This document shows, one piece after another, positions 7,067 through 14,135 of a stretch of DNA of 15,808 bases; positions within the stretch are counted from its first letter, which is position 1; each line of letters starts with the position of its first letter. The notes under the pieces were generated by a model, which saw only the letters and a list, made by a program, of their open reading frames with translations, did no database searches and had not been told where the DNA came from. A program made the translations under genes and the position numbers. The stretch covers positions 1 to 15,808 of the forward strand of contig CAZJED010000033.1 of the NCBI GenBank assembly GCA_964544965.1, given 5' to 3'. The stretch comes from UBA11869 sp964544965 (GTDB lineage Bacteria > Pseudomonadota > Gammaproteobacteria > Eutrophobiales > Eutrophobiaceae).

Positions 7067-8707
7067 TTAATTTGTTTTAATAATTTCATGTTTGTGTAAA
7101 TAGTGATCAGTAACAGCATAATTAGCAAACTCTATTGAGTAATAATCTTCAAAGAAAGGCTTAATAACCTCTTCAATTTTGTTATCGTACTGAGGTGTTA
7201 TGTGGTAGACCTTACCTGTAGAATCAGTTTTAAATTCATGATTATCAATCATTGTGAGACCAGATTTAATAACATATCTTGGTGCACTGAACATCATTTC
7301 TTTATCATCCATTACATCATAGATTGTAATATCAGCATCTGCTCCGATACCCAGGTGACCTTTTGTTTCTAAACCCAGTGCTTTTGCTGGACCTGCTCTT
7401 GTGATAATCGCAATTTCATTTAATGTATATTCCCGTTTTAATTCCGGTAATGAACATTTTAATAAGGCTTTTTGGTTCACCCGTTTCATTTCTTCATGAC
7501 GAAACTTTTCATCCATTAAAAGTTTAATAAGTTTAGGGTAAGCCATAAATGAACCACCATTCGGATGATCTGTTGATAAAATTATTCGCCAAGGGTCTCC
7601 GGAAAGCAAAAATATTTCTAATCCAATAGCCCATTGCAGTGTATGCATGTAGATATGTTCTTGGTAGGAAAATGGAAGTATGCCACAGCCACTTTCACAT
7701 TCTGTATCAGCGTTAACCCATTTACCTTTAGAATGACCTTTCAGAATATATGCTAATGGCGCATCAGCAGTCATGATTGTTGATTCACCAAACATTACTT
7801 GTCCGACATCACAGGTGATATTTGGGTGAGTATTTACATATTCAGCGATTTCTGCAGCTTTTGAAGTTGGATTTTTACCAAGTTCCCCTCCGTAGCTATG
7901 AAATTGGATATGTGCAATATGCGCACGTAGGTCACCTGCTGTTTTCATTGTTTCAATTGTTGTTTTGTAATTCCCGCTATGACCAAGATTATTGCAGTGA
8001 ATATGAGGTGGGTGCGGATAACCCTGTTTGTTAACTGTTTTTACAAAGGCTTCAATTATTTGTCGTGGCGAAAGGTCACTGGCCTCACCAGTTTTTTCAT
8101 CAATATCAGATACGTTTGAATTTCTTTTTCCTTTCCATGGTTCATCTCCGCCTGGATTTACAAGTTTAACCGTGTATGCTTTGGTAGCATTTACCCACCA
8201 AGCAACTGCTTGTTCAAATTCCTCAGTACGTTTTTCACGGATTAAGTTATGAAGAAAAATATTGTTACCTAATAGAACGTAGAAGCCTTTATCAATAATG
8301 GGTGTGTCTTCAAATTCTTCCAGCACATGACGTGCTCCAATTGGTGAAACTGCTGCTTCCATTGCAGTTGTGTATCCTAATGTTGCATAACGATAACCTG
8401 CAGCAAATGTTGAGGGAGTAGTTCCACCTGAACCTGAACGCGTAAAAGGAGTTGCCGGGTGAACATCGTGACGACGAGCTTCAGGGGTTAATTTTCTAGC
8501 AAGATTAACTTTAGGACCGGCAATATGGCAGTGAATATCAACACCACCCGGCATGACAACCATTCCCTTAGCATCAATAATTGTTGCTTCATTAGTTACT
8601 GAGTCAACAATTTTACCGTCCTGTATACAAATTTCTTTTATTTCACCATCAATATTATTTTTTGGATCGTATAATTTGCCATTAATGATGCGCATGGATG
8701 CAGACAT
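7067..8707 (-). CDS. fhcA: Formylmethanofuran hydrolase/dehydrogenase subunit A (zinc amidohydrolase)
   Basis: Metal-dependent amidohydrolase that splits the formyl group from the carrier to give formate (or the reverse). It is 546 aa, near the family length. The N-terminal metal motif DIHCH places ligands at His59 and His61. The lysine expected to be carboxylated is Lys181 in the AYTVKLVNPGG segment. Further ligands are expected in HIHCNNLGHSG (235-245), and the catalytic aspartate is Asp380 in STDHPNGG. The start is the ATG at 8707 with GAGGGG a few bases upstream; the 75-bp gap to fhcB shows nothing notable. In archaeal Fwd this subunit receives formate through an internal tunnel from FwdB. 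The intact FhcB/FwdD pair here raises the same possibility, by inference only. Confidence 0.96.
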   Translation of the reverse strand: MSASMRIINGKLYDPKNNIDGEIKEICIQDGKIVDSVTNEATIIDAKGMVVMPGGVDIHCHIAGPKVNLARKLTPEARRHDVHPATPFTRSGSGGTTPSTFAAGYRYATLGYTTAMEAAVSPIGARHVLEEFEDTPIIDKGFYVLLGNNIFLHNLIREKRTEEFEQAVAWWVNATKAYTVKLVNPGGDEPWKGKRNSNVSDIDEKTGEASDLSPRQIIEAFVKTVNKQGYPHPPHIHCNNLGHSGNYKTTIETMKTAGDLRAHIAHIQFHSYGGELGKNPTSKAAEIAEYVNTHPNITCDVGQVMFGESTIMTADAPLAYILKGHSKGKWVNADTECESGCGILPFSYQEHIYMHTLQWAIGLEIFLLSGDPWRIILSTDHPNGGSFMAYPKLIKLLMDEKFRHEEMKRVNQKALLKCSLPELKREYTLNEIAIITRAGPAKALGLETKGHLGIGADADITIYDVMDDKEMMFSAPRYVIKSGLTMIDNHEFKTDSTGKVYHITPQYDNKIEEVIKPFFEDYYSIEFANYAVTDHYLHKHEIIKTN

Positions 8708-8782
8708 CTAATTACCCCTCTAGTGATTATTTGCTTATAAACTATTATTTTCTTAATGCAGTTTAACGCTTGTACATAAGAC

Positions 8783-10177
8783 TTAGAGCGGGTTTACTGC
8801 TGCAACTTTTGCTTCGCCTGAAGCACCTCCAGAATTATTTTTCTTTAAAGTTAATTCGTGCACACGTTTTTTTATATTTTTAAGTATTGTTTCATCATCA
8901 GGAAAAGGCGACTCAAACGCGGGTCTTAATGTAATAGAGACATCATCCATTCGATATACTGTTCCGCCAGTATTAATACCATAGGTTGCAGTTTTAAAAG
9001 CAACATGAGCTAGTTTTGTCGTCTCGGTACTTTTTGTATCGAGAGTAATAACAGGAATGCTCTTTAGATGTTCAATTGCCTTTTTTGGAAAGTTAGAGCC
9101 AGGATCACTTGCAACAATTAATGCTGCATCTGCGTCTCCATTTGATAATGTGTCGACTGTTGTAAATTCGCCTGGATTAAAACGTGGGTAGCCGCGACTA
9201 AAATTCACACCAAAAGGATATCCAGTTTGCCAAGCTACAATATTATCGGCACCCGTAACATTACCGTGGCCACGAACAGGCTTTGCAACGAAATGCGTGT
9301 ATTCGTTAAGGTCAGTAGCAAGCGCTAGTAGGGCGCCTGAATTAAAATGACGACCTCTAGTCATAGTTAGACCCATGCCAAAAAATAGTACTCCAAAGCG
9401 ACAATTTTTCATGCGCTCTGTTAAGTCAGTTAACGTCTCTAATGGAACACCTGTTTCTTGTTCTATATCAGTTGATATTTCATTTCCTTTAACCAATGCT
9501 CGAAGCGCCCAGAGCACTTCAAAATCTTTTCCGGGTTTAGGTCGAATCAGAATATCAGCAACGCCTGCGCTTTTTGTTTTTCTAACATCAACTAATACAA
9601 CAGTTCGATCCTTTTTCCCATTTGGAGTAAACATTCCTTTAGGCGTAACCGCATAACGCCCAAAATGTCGAGGATGAGATTCAGCTGGGTTACCTCCCCA
9701 ATAAATTACTAAATCGGCACGGTTTTTCACTTCACCTAATGTACTCGTGCTTTCACCGACTCCTTGAAAAGCAAGACCACTTGGTCCATGGCATACTGAA
9801 GTCGTAGTGTCTATATTTCCTTTAATGTAATCTGTTATTGCAACTGCATGTCTTTGGGCCTCAGATGTTGTATCACTTAGGCCATATGTAATTGGAAATT
9901 TTGCTTTCACTAAAGTTTGAGCAGCTTCTTCAATTGCCTCATCTACTGTAACTTCTTTACCATCGATCATTGCAGCAGGTGCATCTTCAATTGTGTGTTC
10001 GGCAAACCAGGCCCGACCAAGTACACAAGCATTTTTAGCTTTTGTTATTCTTTTTTCATCAAGATCAACATGGAGCTCCATATCATCACAAACACAACCA
10101 CAAAATGTGCAAGTTGCATTCTCAACAATCTTTATATTTTTACTTTCTTCTGCTTTTTTATTTACTTCTTCCGGCAT
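8783..10177 (-). CDS. fhcB: Formylmethanofuran dehydrogenase subunit B-like protein with intact Fe-S and metal-ligand cysteines
   Basis: Homologue of archaeal FwdB/FmdB, the Mo/W-pterin formate dehydrogenase-like subunit, 464 aa. An N-terminal [4Fe-4S] set is complete: Cys23, 26, 30 and 51 (CTFCGCVCDD followed by NACVLGR). Cys129 in SVCHGPSG sits where FwdB has its tungsten ligand. Downstream are TLGEVKNRADLVIYWGGNP, HPRHFGRY, a DVRKTKSA nucleotide-side motif, and the C-terminal YGINTGGTVYRMDD. In the characterised Methylobacterium Fhc, FhcB is described as having lost cofactor and redox function, so retention of these residues is notable. The ATG at 10177 follows a weak GAGAG site, 25 nt after the FwdD-like gene. 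The glycine/alanine-rich C-terminal tail has no assigned role. Confidence 0.93.
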   Translation of the reverse strand: MPEEVNKKAEESKNIKIVENATCTFCGCVCDDMELHVDLDEKRITKAKNACVLGRAWFAEHTIEDAPAAMIDGKEVTVDEAIEEAAQTLVKAKFPITYGLSDTTSEAQRHAVAITDYIKGNIDTTTSVCHGPSGLAFQGVGESTSTLGEVKNRADLVIYWGGNPAESHPRHFGRYAVTPKGMFTPNGKKDRTVVLVDVRKTKSAGVADILIRPKPGKDFEVLWALRALVKGNEISTDIEQETGVPLETLTDLTERMKNCRFGVLFFGMGLTMTRGRHFNSGALLALATDLNEYTHFVAKPVRGHGNVTGADNIVAWQTGYPFGVNFSRGYPRFNPGEFTTVDTLSNGDADAALIVASDPGSNFPKKAIEHLKSIPVITLDTKSTETTKLAHVAFKTATYGINTGGTVYRMDDVSITLRPAFESPFPDDETILKNIKKRVHELTLKKNNSGGASGEAKVAAVNPL

Positions 10178-10202
10178 TTTTATTTACTCTCAATTATTCC
10201 TA

Positions 10203-10550
10203 TTAATTTTTAACCTTTTCAACATCAACCATCATGTGTTTTGATAATGGCATACCACTCCCAGCGGTATCACTTGCCATTAACTGACTTGACGGTGGAC
10301 CATAAGGTATAAATAGCATACCTTCAGATAGATCTTCCGGTTTTTTTCCAAGACAACTCACTATAGTTTCTCCAATTTCATTTGACAGTTTCACCTTATC
10401 GCCATCGACAAGACCTATTCTATCCATATCGTCTTTGTTCATTTCCAATGTTGATGTTACTTTCTGATATTCTTCTTTAAGTTTTCCTTGATTTAAGGAG
10501 GTGCCTTGTTTACTCGAGCGTCCCGGGATGAGCATCATTTTATTGCTCAC
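10203..10550 (-). CDS. fwdD: FwdD/FmdD-like molybdopterin-dinucleotide-binding subunit
   Basis: A 115-aa stand-alone molybdopterin-dinucleotide-binding domain resembling subunit D of archaeal formylmethanofuran dehydrogenase, which completes the cofactor pocket of subunit B. Recognisable parts are PGRSSKQG near the N-terminus, GLVDGDKVKLSNEIGE (46-61; the GD-x-V strand-loop of this fold), LFIPYGPPSSQLM (79-91), and SGMPLSKHMMVDVE (98-111), which matches the GTGMPxxKGVxVxVE ending of FwdD. Translation begins at a GTG (10548-10550) with AGGAAG just upstream; the last codon of a 34-codon upstream ORF overlaps it as GTGA. It is directly upstream of fhcB, its expected partner. Whether the complex binds a pterin is inference. 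Confidence 0.88.
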   Translation of the reverse strand: MSNKMMLIPGRSSKQGTSLNQGKLKEEYQKVTSTLEMNKDDMDRIGLVDGDKVKLSNEIGETIVSCLGKKPEDLSEGMLFIPYGPPSSQLMASDTAGSGMPLSKHMMVDVEKVKN

Positions 10551-10651
10551 GCATAACTTCCTATGTTTAATTCATTCAACAAAAAATTAACAGCTTTAAT
10601 GGTCAAACTTAAACCTGTTATTTTGTCTTTTTGTATTGGGGTAGCGGCCAT
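10547..10651 (-). other. Short leader-like ORF (34 codons) from the copy-C fdhA start, overlapping fwdD
   Basis: The copy-C remnant keeps a purine-rich site (AGAGAA) and an ATG at 10649-10651 aligned with the fdhA start. A 34-codon frame opens (MAATPIQKDKITGL...) and ends with a four-base GTGA overlap at the fwdD start. As with copy B, only the first dozen codons resemble fdhA. The tight overlap is the arrangement seen in translational coupling, so this may be a leader cistron for the fhc operon. Chance retention is the alternative. Confidence 0.5.
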
Positions 10652-10831
10652 TTATAGATTCTCTAAGGAAAATATCTATTAATTCTGCATTAACTGGGCT
10701 TGGCGCCGCCTGTCCTAAACCGCATACTGATGCATTAAATAATTACAATTGGTTACTATTTTCTTAGTTTAGAGCTCCTTTTCGTACTGATTTAATAGCA
10801 ATTGTATCGCTTTTGATGTTTTAACGCGACT
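10622..10831 (-). pseudogene. Degenerate copy C of the fdhB 3' end and fdhA 5' end
   Basis: Read on the minus strand this gives RVKTSKAIQLL (fdhB: RVGTSKAIQLM), then EKEL and a stop. In another frame it gives NASVCGLGQAAPSPV (fdhB: DASICGLGQAAPNPV) and a YPNTKRQNN ending (fdhB: CPPTQNKKTKQ). A frameshift and stop codons show it is broken, although the [4Fe-4S] cysteine codon survives. The 5' boundary (GTCGCG) is identical to that of copy B. Copy C is closer to the intact gene than copy B. It lies directly upstream of fwdD-fhcBADC, so the promoter for that operon must lie within it or just beyond. Confidence 0.82.
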
Positions 10832-10926
10832 TATAAAGAGCGAATAACTCTGGTATCTCATTTCTACAACATTCTGTATAATAAGGAGTTTTTTGTTCGA
10901 ACGTTATAAAGCGTATCTATAATCTA
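10832..10926. promoter_or_regulatory. Divergent control region between the fhc and mptG operons
   Basis: This 95-bp unique stretch separates the copy-C remnant from mptG and is the natural place for promoters of both divergent operons. A TATAAT at 10877-10882 is a possible plus-strand -10 box but lacks a clear -35 at the right distance. A second TATAAT at 10918-10923, with TTGTTC at 10893-10898, would place transcription almost at the mptG ATG. The palindrome GTTCGAAC (10895-10902) could be an operator half or chance. None of these is secure. Confidence 0.3.
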
Positions 10927-11961
10927 ATGATTGAAAATAGTGGAAAAATAAATTTGAAATCTAAGTATGTAAGCGTTAGAGCACAAGCTCGCCTACATTT
11001 AGGTTTTTTGGATATGTGTGGGGATTTAGGTAGGAAATTTGGCAGTATTGGCCTCTCGATCACAAATATTGAAACATCAATTACCGCACGTTATGCACAT
11101 GATATTGATATTTCAGGAATTTATATAGAAAGAGCTGAAAATTACGCAGAACAAATTTTATCTCATTTTGGGATTGATGGTGGTGTTGAGCTATCGGTCC
11201 ACTCAGCCATTCCAGAACATGCCGGACTCGGTTCAGGAACACAGCTATCACTCGCAATAGCAAGTGCGATATGTCACTTGTATGGATTGCCAGAACAGAA
11301 AGCATCTTATTTAGCAACAATATTACATCGTGGTGCTAGATCAGGGGTTGGGGTTGGAACATTTACGCATGGTGGATTTGTTGTTGATGGCGGACGAGGT
11401 GAAAAAACTGAGATTCCGCCAATCATTACACGGTTATCTTTTCCAGATCATTGGCGAATTATTTTGATATTTGATGACGAAGAGAAAGGTATTAATGGCG
11501 TAAAAGAACGGCGTGTATTCAGCCAGTTACCAAAAATGAAAAAAGAAGTTTCAGATTCATTATGCAGGTTAACTATGATAAAGGCGCTTCCTGCAATTAT
11601 GGAACAAGATTGTTCTGAATTCGGCGCAGCAGTAACTGAAATTCAAAATATTATCGGTGATTATTTTTCAAGCATTCAGGGAGGACGATATACATCACCG
11701 TTTTTAAAATCAATTATTGATACTATGAGTAATGAAGGCGCTACTGGTGTAGGACAAAGTTCATGGGGGCCAACTGGTTTTGCTATATTTCCCAATGAAA
11801 CAATTGCTTTTCAGGTTCTAAAGAAACTTCGTGATGAGTGGAAAGGAGAGCCACGTTTGCGATTCATTTTATGCGAAGGTCACAATCAAGGAGCGAAAAT
11901 TTCTATTGGCGAGAAAAAACCCTTCATTAAAAACGAAAATATAAAGGTAGAAAATTTATAG
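10927..11961 (+). CDS. mptG: Beta-ribofuranosylaminobenzene 5'-phosphate synthase (first committed step of H4MPT synthesis)
   Basis: Condenses 4-hydroxybenzoate or p-aminobenzoate with PRPP, losing CO2 and pyrophosphate, to start (tetrahydro)methanopterin synthesis. The protein is 344 aa and has the GHMP-like architecture of the family: ARLHLGFLDM (21-30), the glycine-rich PEHAGLGSGTQ (96-106), GARSGVGVGTFTHGGFVVDGG (residues 136-156), and the C-terminal GVGQSSWGPTGFA (274-286). The ATG at 10927 has no evident Shine-Dalgarno close to it; an AAGGAG at 10883-10888 is too far away and out of register. The conserved part begins at residue ~17, so no other start is needed. First gene of the plus-strand operon. 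Confidence 0.95.
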   Translation: MIENSGKINLKSKYVSVRAQARLHLGFLDMCGDLGRKFGSIGLSITNIETSITARYAHDIDISGIYIERAENYAEQILSHFGIDGGVELSVHSAIPEHAGLGSGTQLSLAIASAICHLYGLPEQKASYLATILHRGARSGVGVGTFTHGGFVVDGGRGEKTEIPPIITRLSFPDHWRIILIFDDEEKGINGVKERRVFSQLPKMKKEVSDSLCRLTMIKALPAIMEQDCSEFGAAVTEIQNIIGDYFSSIQGGRYTSPFLKSIIDTMSNEGATGVGQSSWGPTGFAIFPNETIAFQVLKKLRDEWKGEPRLRFILCEGHNQGAKISIGEKKPFIKNENIKVENL

Positions 11962-13118
11962 TTGCTAAAGTTGAAAATAATAGTAAATCAATCAAAGATG
12001 TTGAATATCTTATTATTGCTAATTCTGGACGTCCTTTAGCAGTTTCTGCAAAAAAAGCAGGATTTACCGTAGGAGTTATTGATAAGTTTCTCGATCAGGA
12101 AACGATAAAATCTTCAAAATTTGCATTTAGAGCAAAAAAAATTTATCAATATTCATTCAATATAGGAGAACTTGAAGAAATAATAAAAGATTATTTCTTA
12201 AATTCAACAGCAATAATTGGTTCTGGTTTCGAAACAAATCCAGAATATATTGATCATATCCGCAAACATATTCCAGTAATAAGTAATAATTCAGAAACAA
12301 TACGCAATGTTAAAAATCCAAAATTATTAATGAAAATATTAAATGATGAACGTATGCGGTTTCCATCTACAGTATTTGATCGAAGTAAATTAATTGATTC
12401 AAAAAAATTTTTAGTTAAAAAATTTGGTGGTTTTGGCGGCGGACATGTTTTCTATGAGTCATCATATTCAAATATAGATTCATTATTAGATAATAATTTT
12501 TATTATCAGGAGTACATTAAAGGCGAAGTTTACAGCACAGTTTTTCTTGCGAACGGAAAAACAGCAAATTTAATTGGATTTAATCGACTTTTAGGATCAA
12601 AGCAATTTATCGATCTGCCTTTTTTATATGAAGGCGCTGTTAGTGTTGACATTAAGAACCAAAAAACTTTAGATAATATTAGGAGTACCGTTAATAAAAT
12701 TACGAAACAAACAGAACTTTTTGGTTTATGCGGTATAGATTTTATTATTGATGAAGTTGGTTCGATATTTGTTGTTGATGTAAATCCACGCCCTCCTTCA
12801 ACATTTGAATTACATGATGCACAGCAATCATTATTTTTGGCGCATATTAATTGTTTTAATAGTGCTTCGATTGATTACAATATTGATAAGCGTAATTCGC
12901 CAAAAGGACATATAATTTATTATGCAAGTGAAGATTTATTGTTTCCAGAAAACCTTGATTGGCCTGCTTGGGTTAGGGATAGACCTTATGGTAAACAGAA
13001 GATTTTGATAAAAAATCCGATATGCACTATCTACGCTGAAGGCGATTCAGAAGAACAGGTCGAAAAAACGTTAAAAAATCGTTTTAAGGAAATCGAACTC
13101 TTCATTAAATCAATATAG
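11958..13118 (+). CDS. ATP-grasp ligase of the H4MPT gene cluster, non-standard start
   Basis: The open frame covers 386 aa if it starts at the ATA at 11958-11960. Residues ~17-110 are an N-terminal fold (YLIIANSGRPLAVSAKKAGF at 17-36) as found before ATP-grasp domains. The ATP-grasp core has the glycine-rich loop KKFGGFGGGHVF (about 154-165) and metal ligands in GIDFIIDE and VVDVNPRPPS (Asp261, Asp274, Asn276). Such enzymes join a carboxylate to an amine or thiol; in methylotrophs ATP-grasp genes beside mch and mptG are thought to act in H4MPT or methylofuran synthesis, but the substrate is not determined. No ATG, GTG or TTG occurs in frame between the upstream stop (11928-11930) and the ATG at 12330, which would delete the N-terminal domain. 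An AAAGGTAG lies 7 nt before the ATA. Confidence 0.85.
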   Translation: MVAKVENNSKSIKDVEYLIIANSGRPLAVSAKKAGFTVGVIDKFLDQETIKSSKFAFRAKKIYQYSFNIGELEEIIKDYFLNSTAIIGSGFETNPEYIDHIRKHIPVISNNSETIRNVKNPKLLMKILNDERMRFPSTVFDRSKLIDSKKFLVKKFGGFGGGHVFYESSYSNIDSLLDNNFYYQEYIKGEVYSTVFLANGKTANLIGFNRLLGSKQFIDLPFLYEGAVSVDIKNQKTLDNIRSTVNKITKQTELFGLCGIDFIIDEVGSIFVVDVNPRPPSTFELHDAQQSLFLAHINCFNSASIDYNIDKRNSPKGHIIYYASEDLLFPENLDWPAWVRDRPYGKQKILIKNPICTIYAEGDSEEQVEKTLKNRFKEIELFIKSI

Positions 13119-13147
13119 AATACAATATAAAATACTTTTATTTTTCT

Positions 13148-13153
13148 GAGGAG
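13148..13153 (+). promoter_or_regulatory. Ribosome-binding site that fixes the mch start
   Basis: GAGGAG lies 5 nt before the GTG at 13159-13161. The ATG two bases earlier (13157-13159) is followed at once by TGA, so the GTG is the real start. The surrounding ATGTGAG is an overlapping start-stop arrangement. Confidence 0.7.
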
Positions 13154-13158
13154 ACCAT

Positions 13159-14130
13159 GTGAGTAAAAATACAAACCTAAGTCTTAATAAATTAACATTT
13201 CCGCTAGTTGAGAATTTAATTATTAATGCAGAATCATTGAGGCTTTCAAAGTCAAATCTCGCTGATGGAACCTGTGTTATTGACGCAGGTATTAATACAA
13301 AAGGATGTATTGAAGCAGGGCGACTAATTGCCGAAGTATGTATGGGAGGTTTAGGCGTTGTTAGACTACGTGCTTCCACTAATTTTCGTAATTGGTCATG
13401 GCATTTAGATGTACATAGCACCAACCCTGTGCTTGCATGTCTTGCAAGCCAATATGCGGGATGGAGTTTAAATTATGGTAAAGGGAAAGAAGCGTTTAAT
13501 GCCTTAGGTTCTGGTCCAGCTCGAGCACTAGGCAGTAACGAATCTCTATTTAATGAGCTTGATTATCGTGATAAAAGTGATTCTGCATGTATTGTGATTG
13601 AAGTTGATAAGATTCCGCCGGTCGAAGTAACTACAAAAATAGCTGAAATGTGCGGTATAAAGAATGAAAATCTTACAATTATCCTAACACCAACATCAAG
13701 TTTAGCTGGATCAGTCCAGATAGTTAGCAGAGTTTTAGAAACTTCATTACATAAGGCACATGAATTACATTTTCCTTTAGAGAAAATTATTGATGGTGCT
13801 GGCAGTGCACCATTACCCCCTCCGTCAAATGATTTTTTAAAAGCAATGAGCCGAACAAATGATGCAATATTATTTGCCGGCCAAATTCAATTATTTGTTG
13901 AGGCAAATGATGACGATGCAAAAGAACTGGCAAATGCATTACCCAGTAGCGCTTCAAAAGATTATGGCAAACCTTTTGGAGAGATATTTAAGGATGTTAA
14001 ATATGATTTTTATAAGATCGATCCAATGCTATTTAGCCCAGCATGTGTTGCTGTATCTTCATTATCTACAGGTAATACATTCCATGCCGGTAAAATAGAT
14101 AATGATCTATTAGAAAAATCTTTTAGTTAA
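13159..14130 (+). CDS. mch: Methenyl-H4MPT cyclohydrolase
   Basis: Interconverts methenyl-H4MPT and 5-formyl-H4MPT in the cytoplasm, supplying the substrate that FhcD takes up. The length (323 aa) fits the family. Diagnostic segments are DAGINTKGCIEAG (42-54), CMGGLGVVRL (61-70), the WSWHLDVHSTNPVLACLASQYAGW stretch (79-102), the GSGPARAL motif (118-125), and the C-terminal FSPACVAVSSLSTGNTFHAG. Translation starts at a GTG. The gene begins 40 bp after the ATP-grasp gene and is followed after 5 bp by the RimK-type gene, placing it inside the cofactor operon. Together with the divergent fhc genes it covers methenyl-H4MPT to formate; fae and the methylene-H4MPT dehydrogenase are not in the window. 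Confidence 0.97.
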   Translation: MSKNTNLSLNKLTFPLVENLIINAESLRLSKSNLADGTCVIDAGINTKGCIEAGRLIAEVCMGGLGVVRLRASTNFRNWSWHLDVHSTNPVLACLASQYAGWSLNYGKGKEAFNALGSGPARALGSNESLFNELDYRDKSDSACIVIEVDKIPPVEVTTKIAEMCGIKNENLTIILTPTSSLAGSVQIVSRVLETSLHKAHELHFPLEKIIDGAGSAPLPPPSNDFLKAMSRTNDAILFAGQIQLFVEANDDDAKELANALPSSASKDYGKPFGEIFKDVKYDFYKIDPMLFSPACVAVSSLSTGNTFHAGKIDNDLLEKSFS

Positions 14131-14135
14131 TAGTT

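Noticed and set aside
8708..8782. TAAACT...AGTTTA inverted repeat in the fhcB-fhcA gap.
   Set aside because: Six-base arms in AT-rich sequence are expected by chance, and no T run follows in either direction.
9917..10213. Plus-strand ORFs of 83-98 codons opposite fhcB.
   Set aside because: They are antisense shadows of the strongly conserved fhcB frame, with low-complexity Phe/Ile-rich translations and no ribosome-binding site.
4772..10831. The repeated fdhB ends as attachment sites of an integrated mobile element.
   Set aside because: No integrase, transposase or terminal inverted repeats are present, and the enclosed genes are core C1 metabolism. Duplication with decay fits better.
10893..10922. 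TTG-started 9-codon ORF behind AAGGAG, as a leader peptide for mptG.
   Set aside because: It is too short, out of frame with mptG, and has no attenuator-like stem-loop or codon bias to support it.
12330..13118. ATP-grasp gene taken as starting at the first in-frame ATG (262 aa).
   Set aside because: The open frame with a recognisable N-terminal domain continues about 370 nt upstream without a stop, so this start would truncate the protein.
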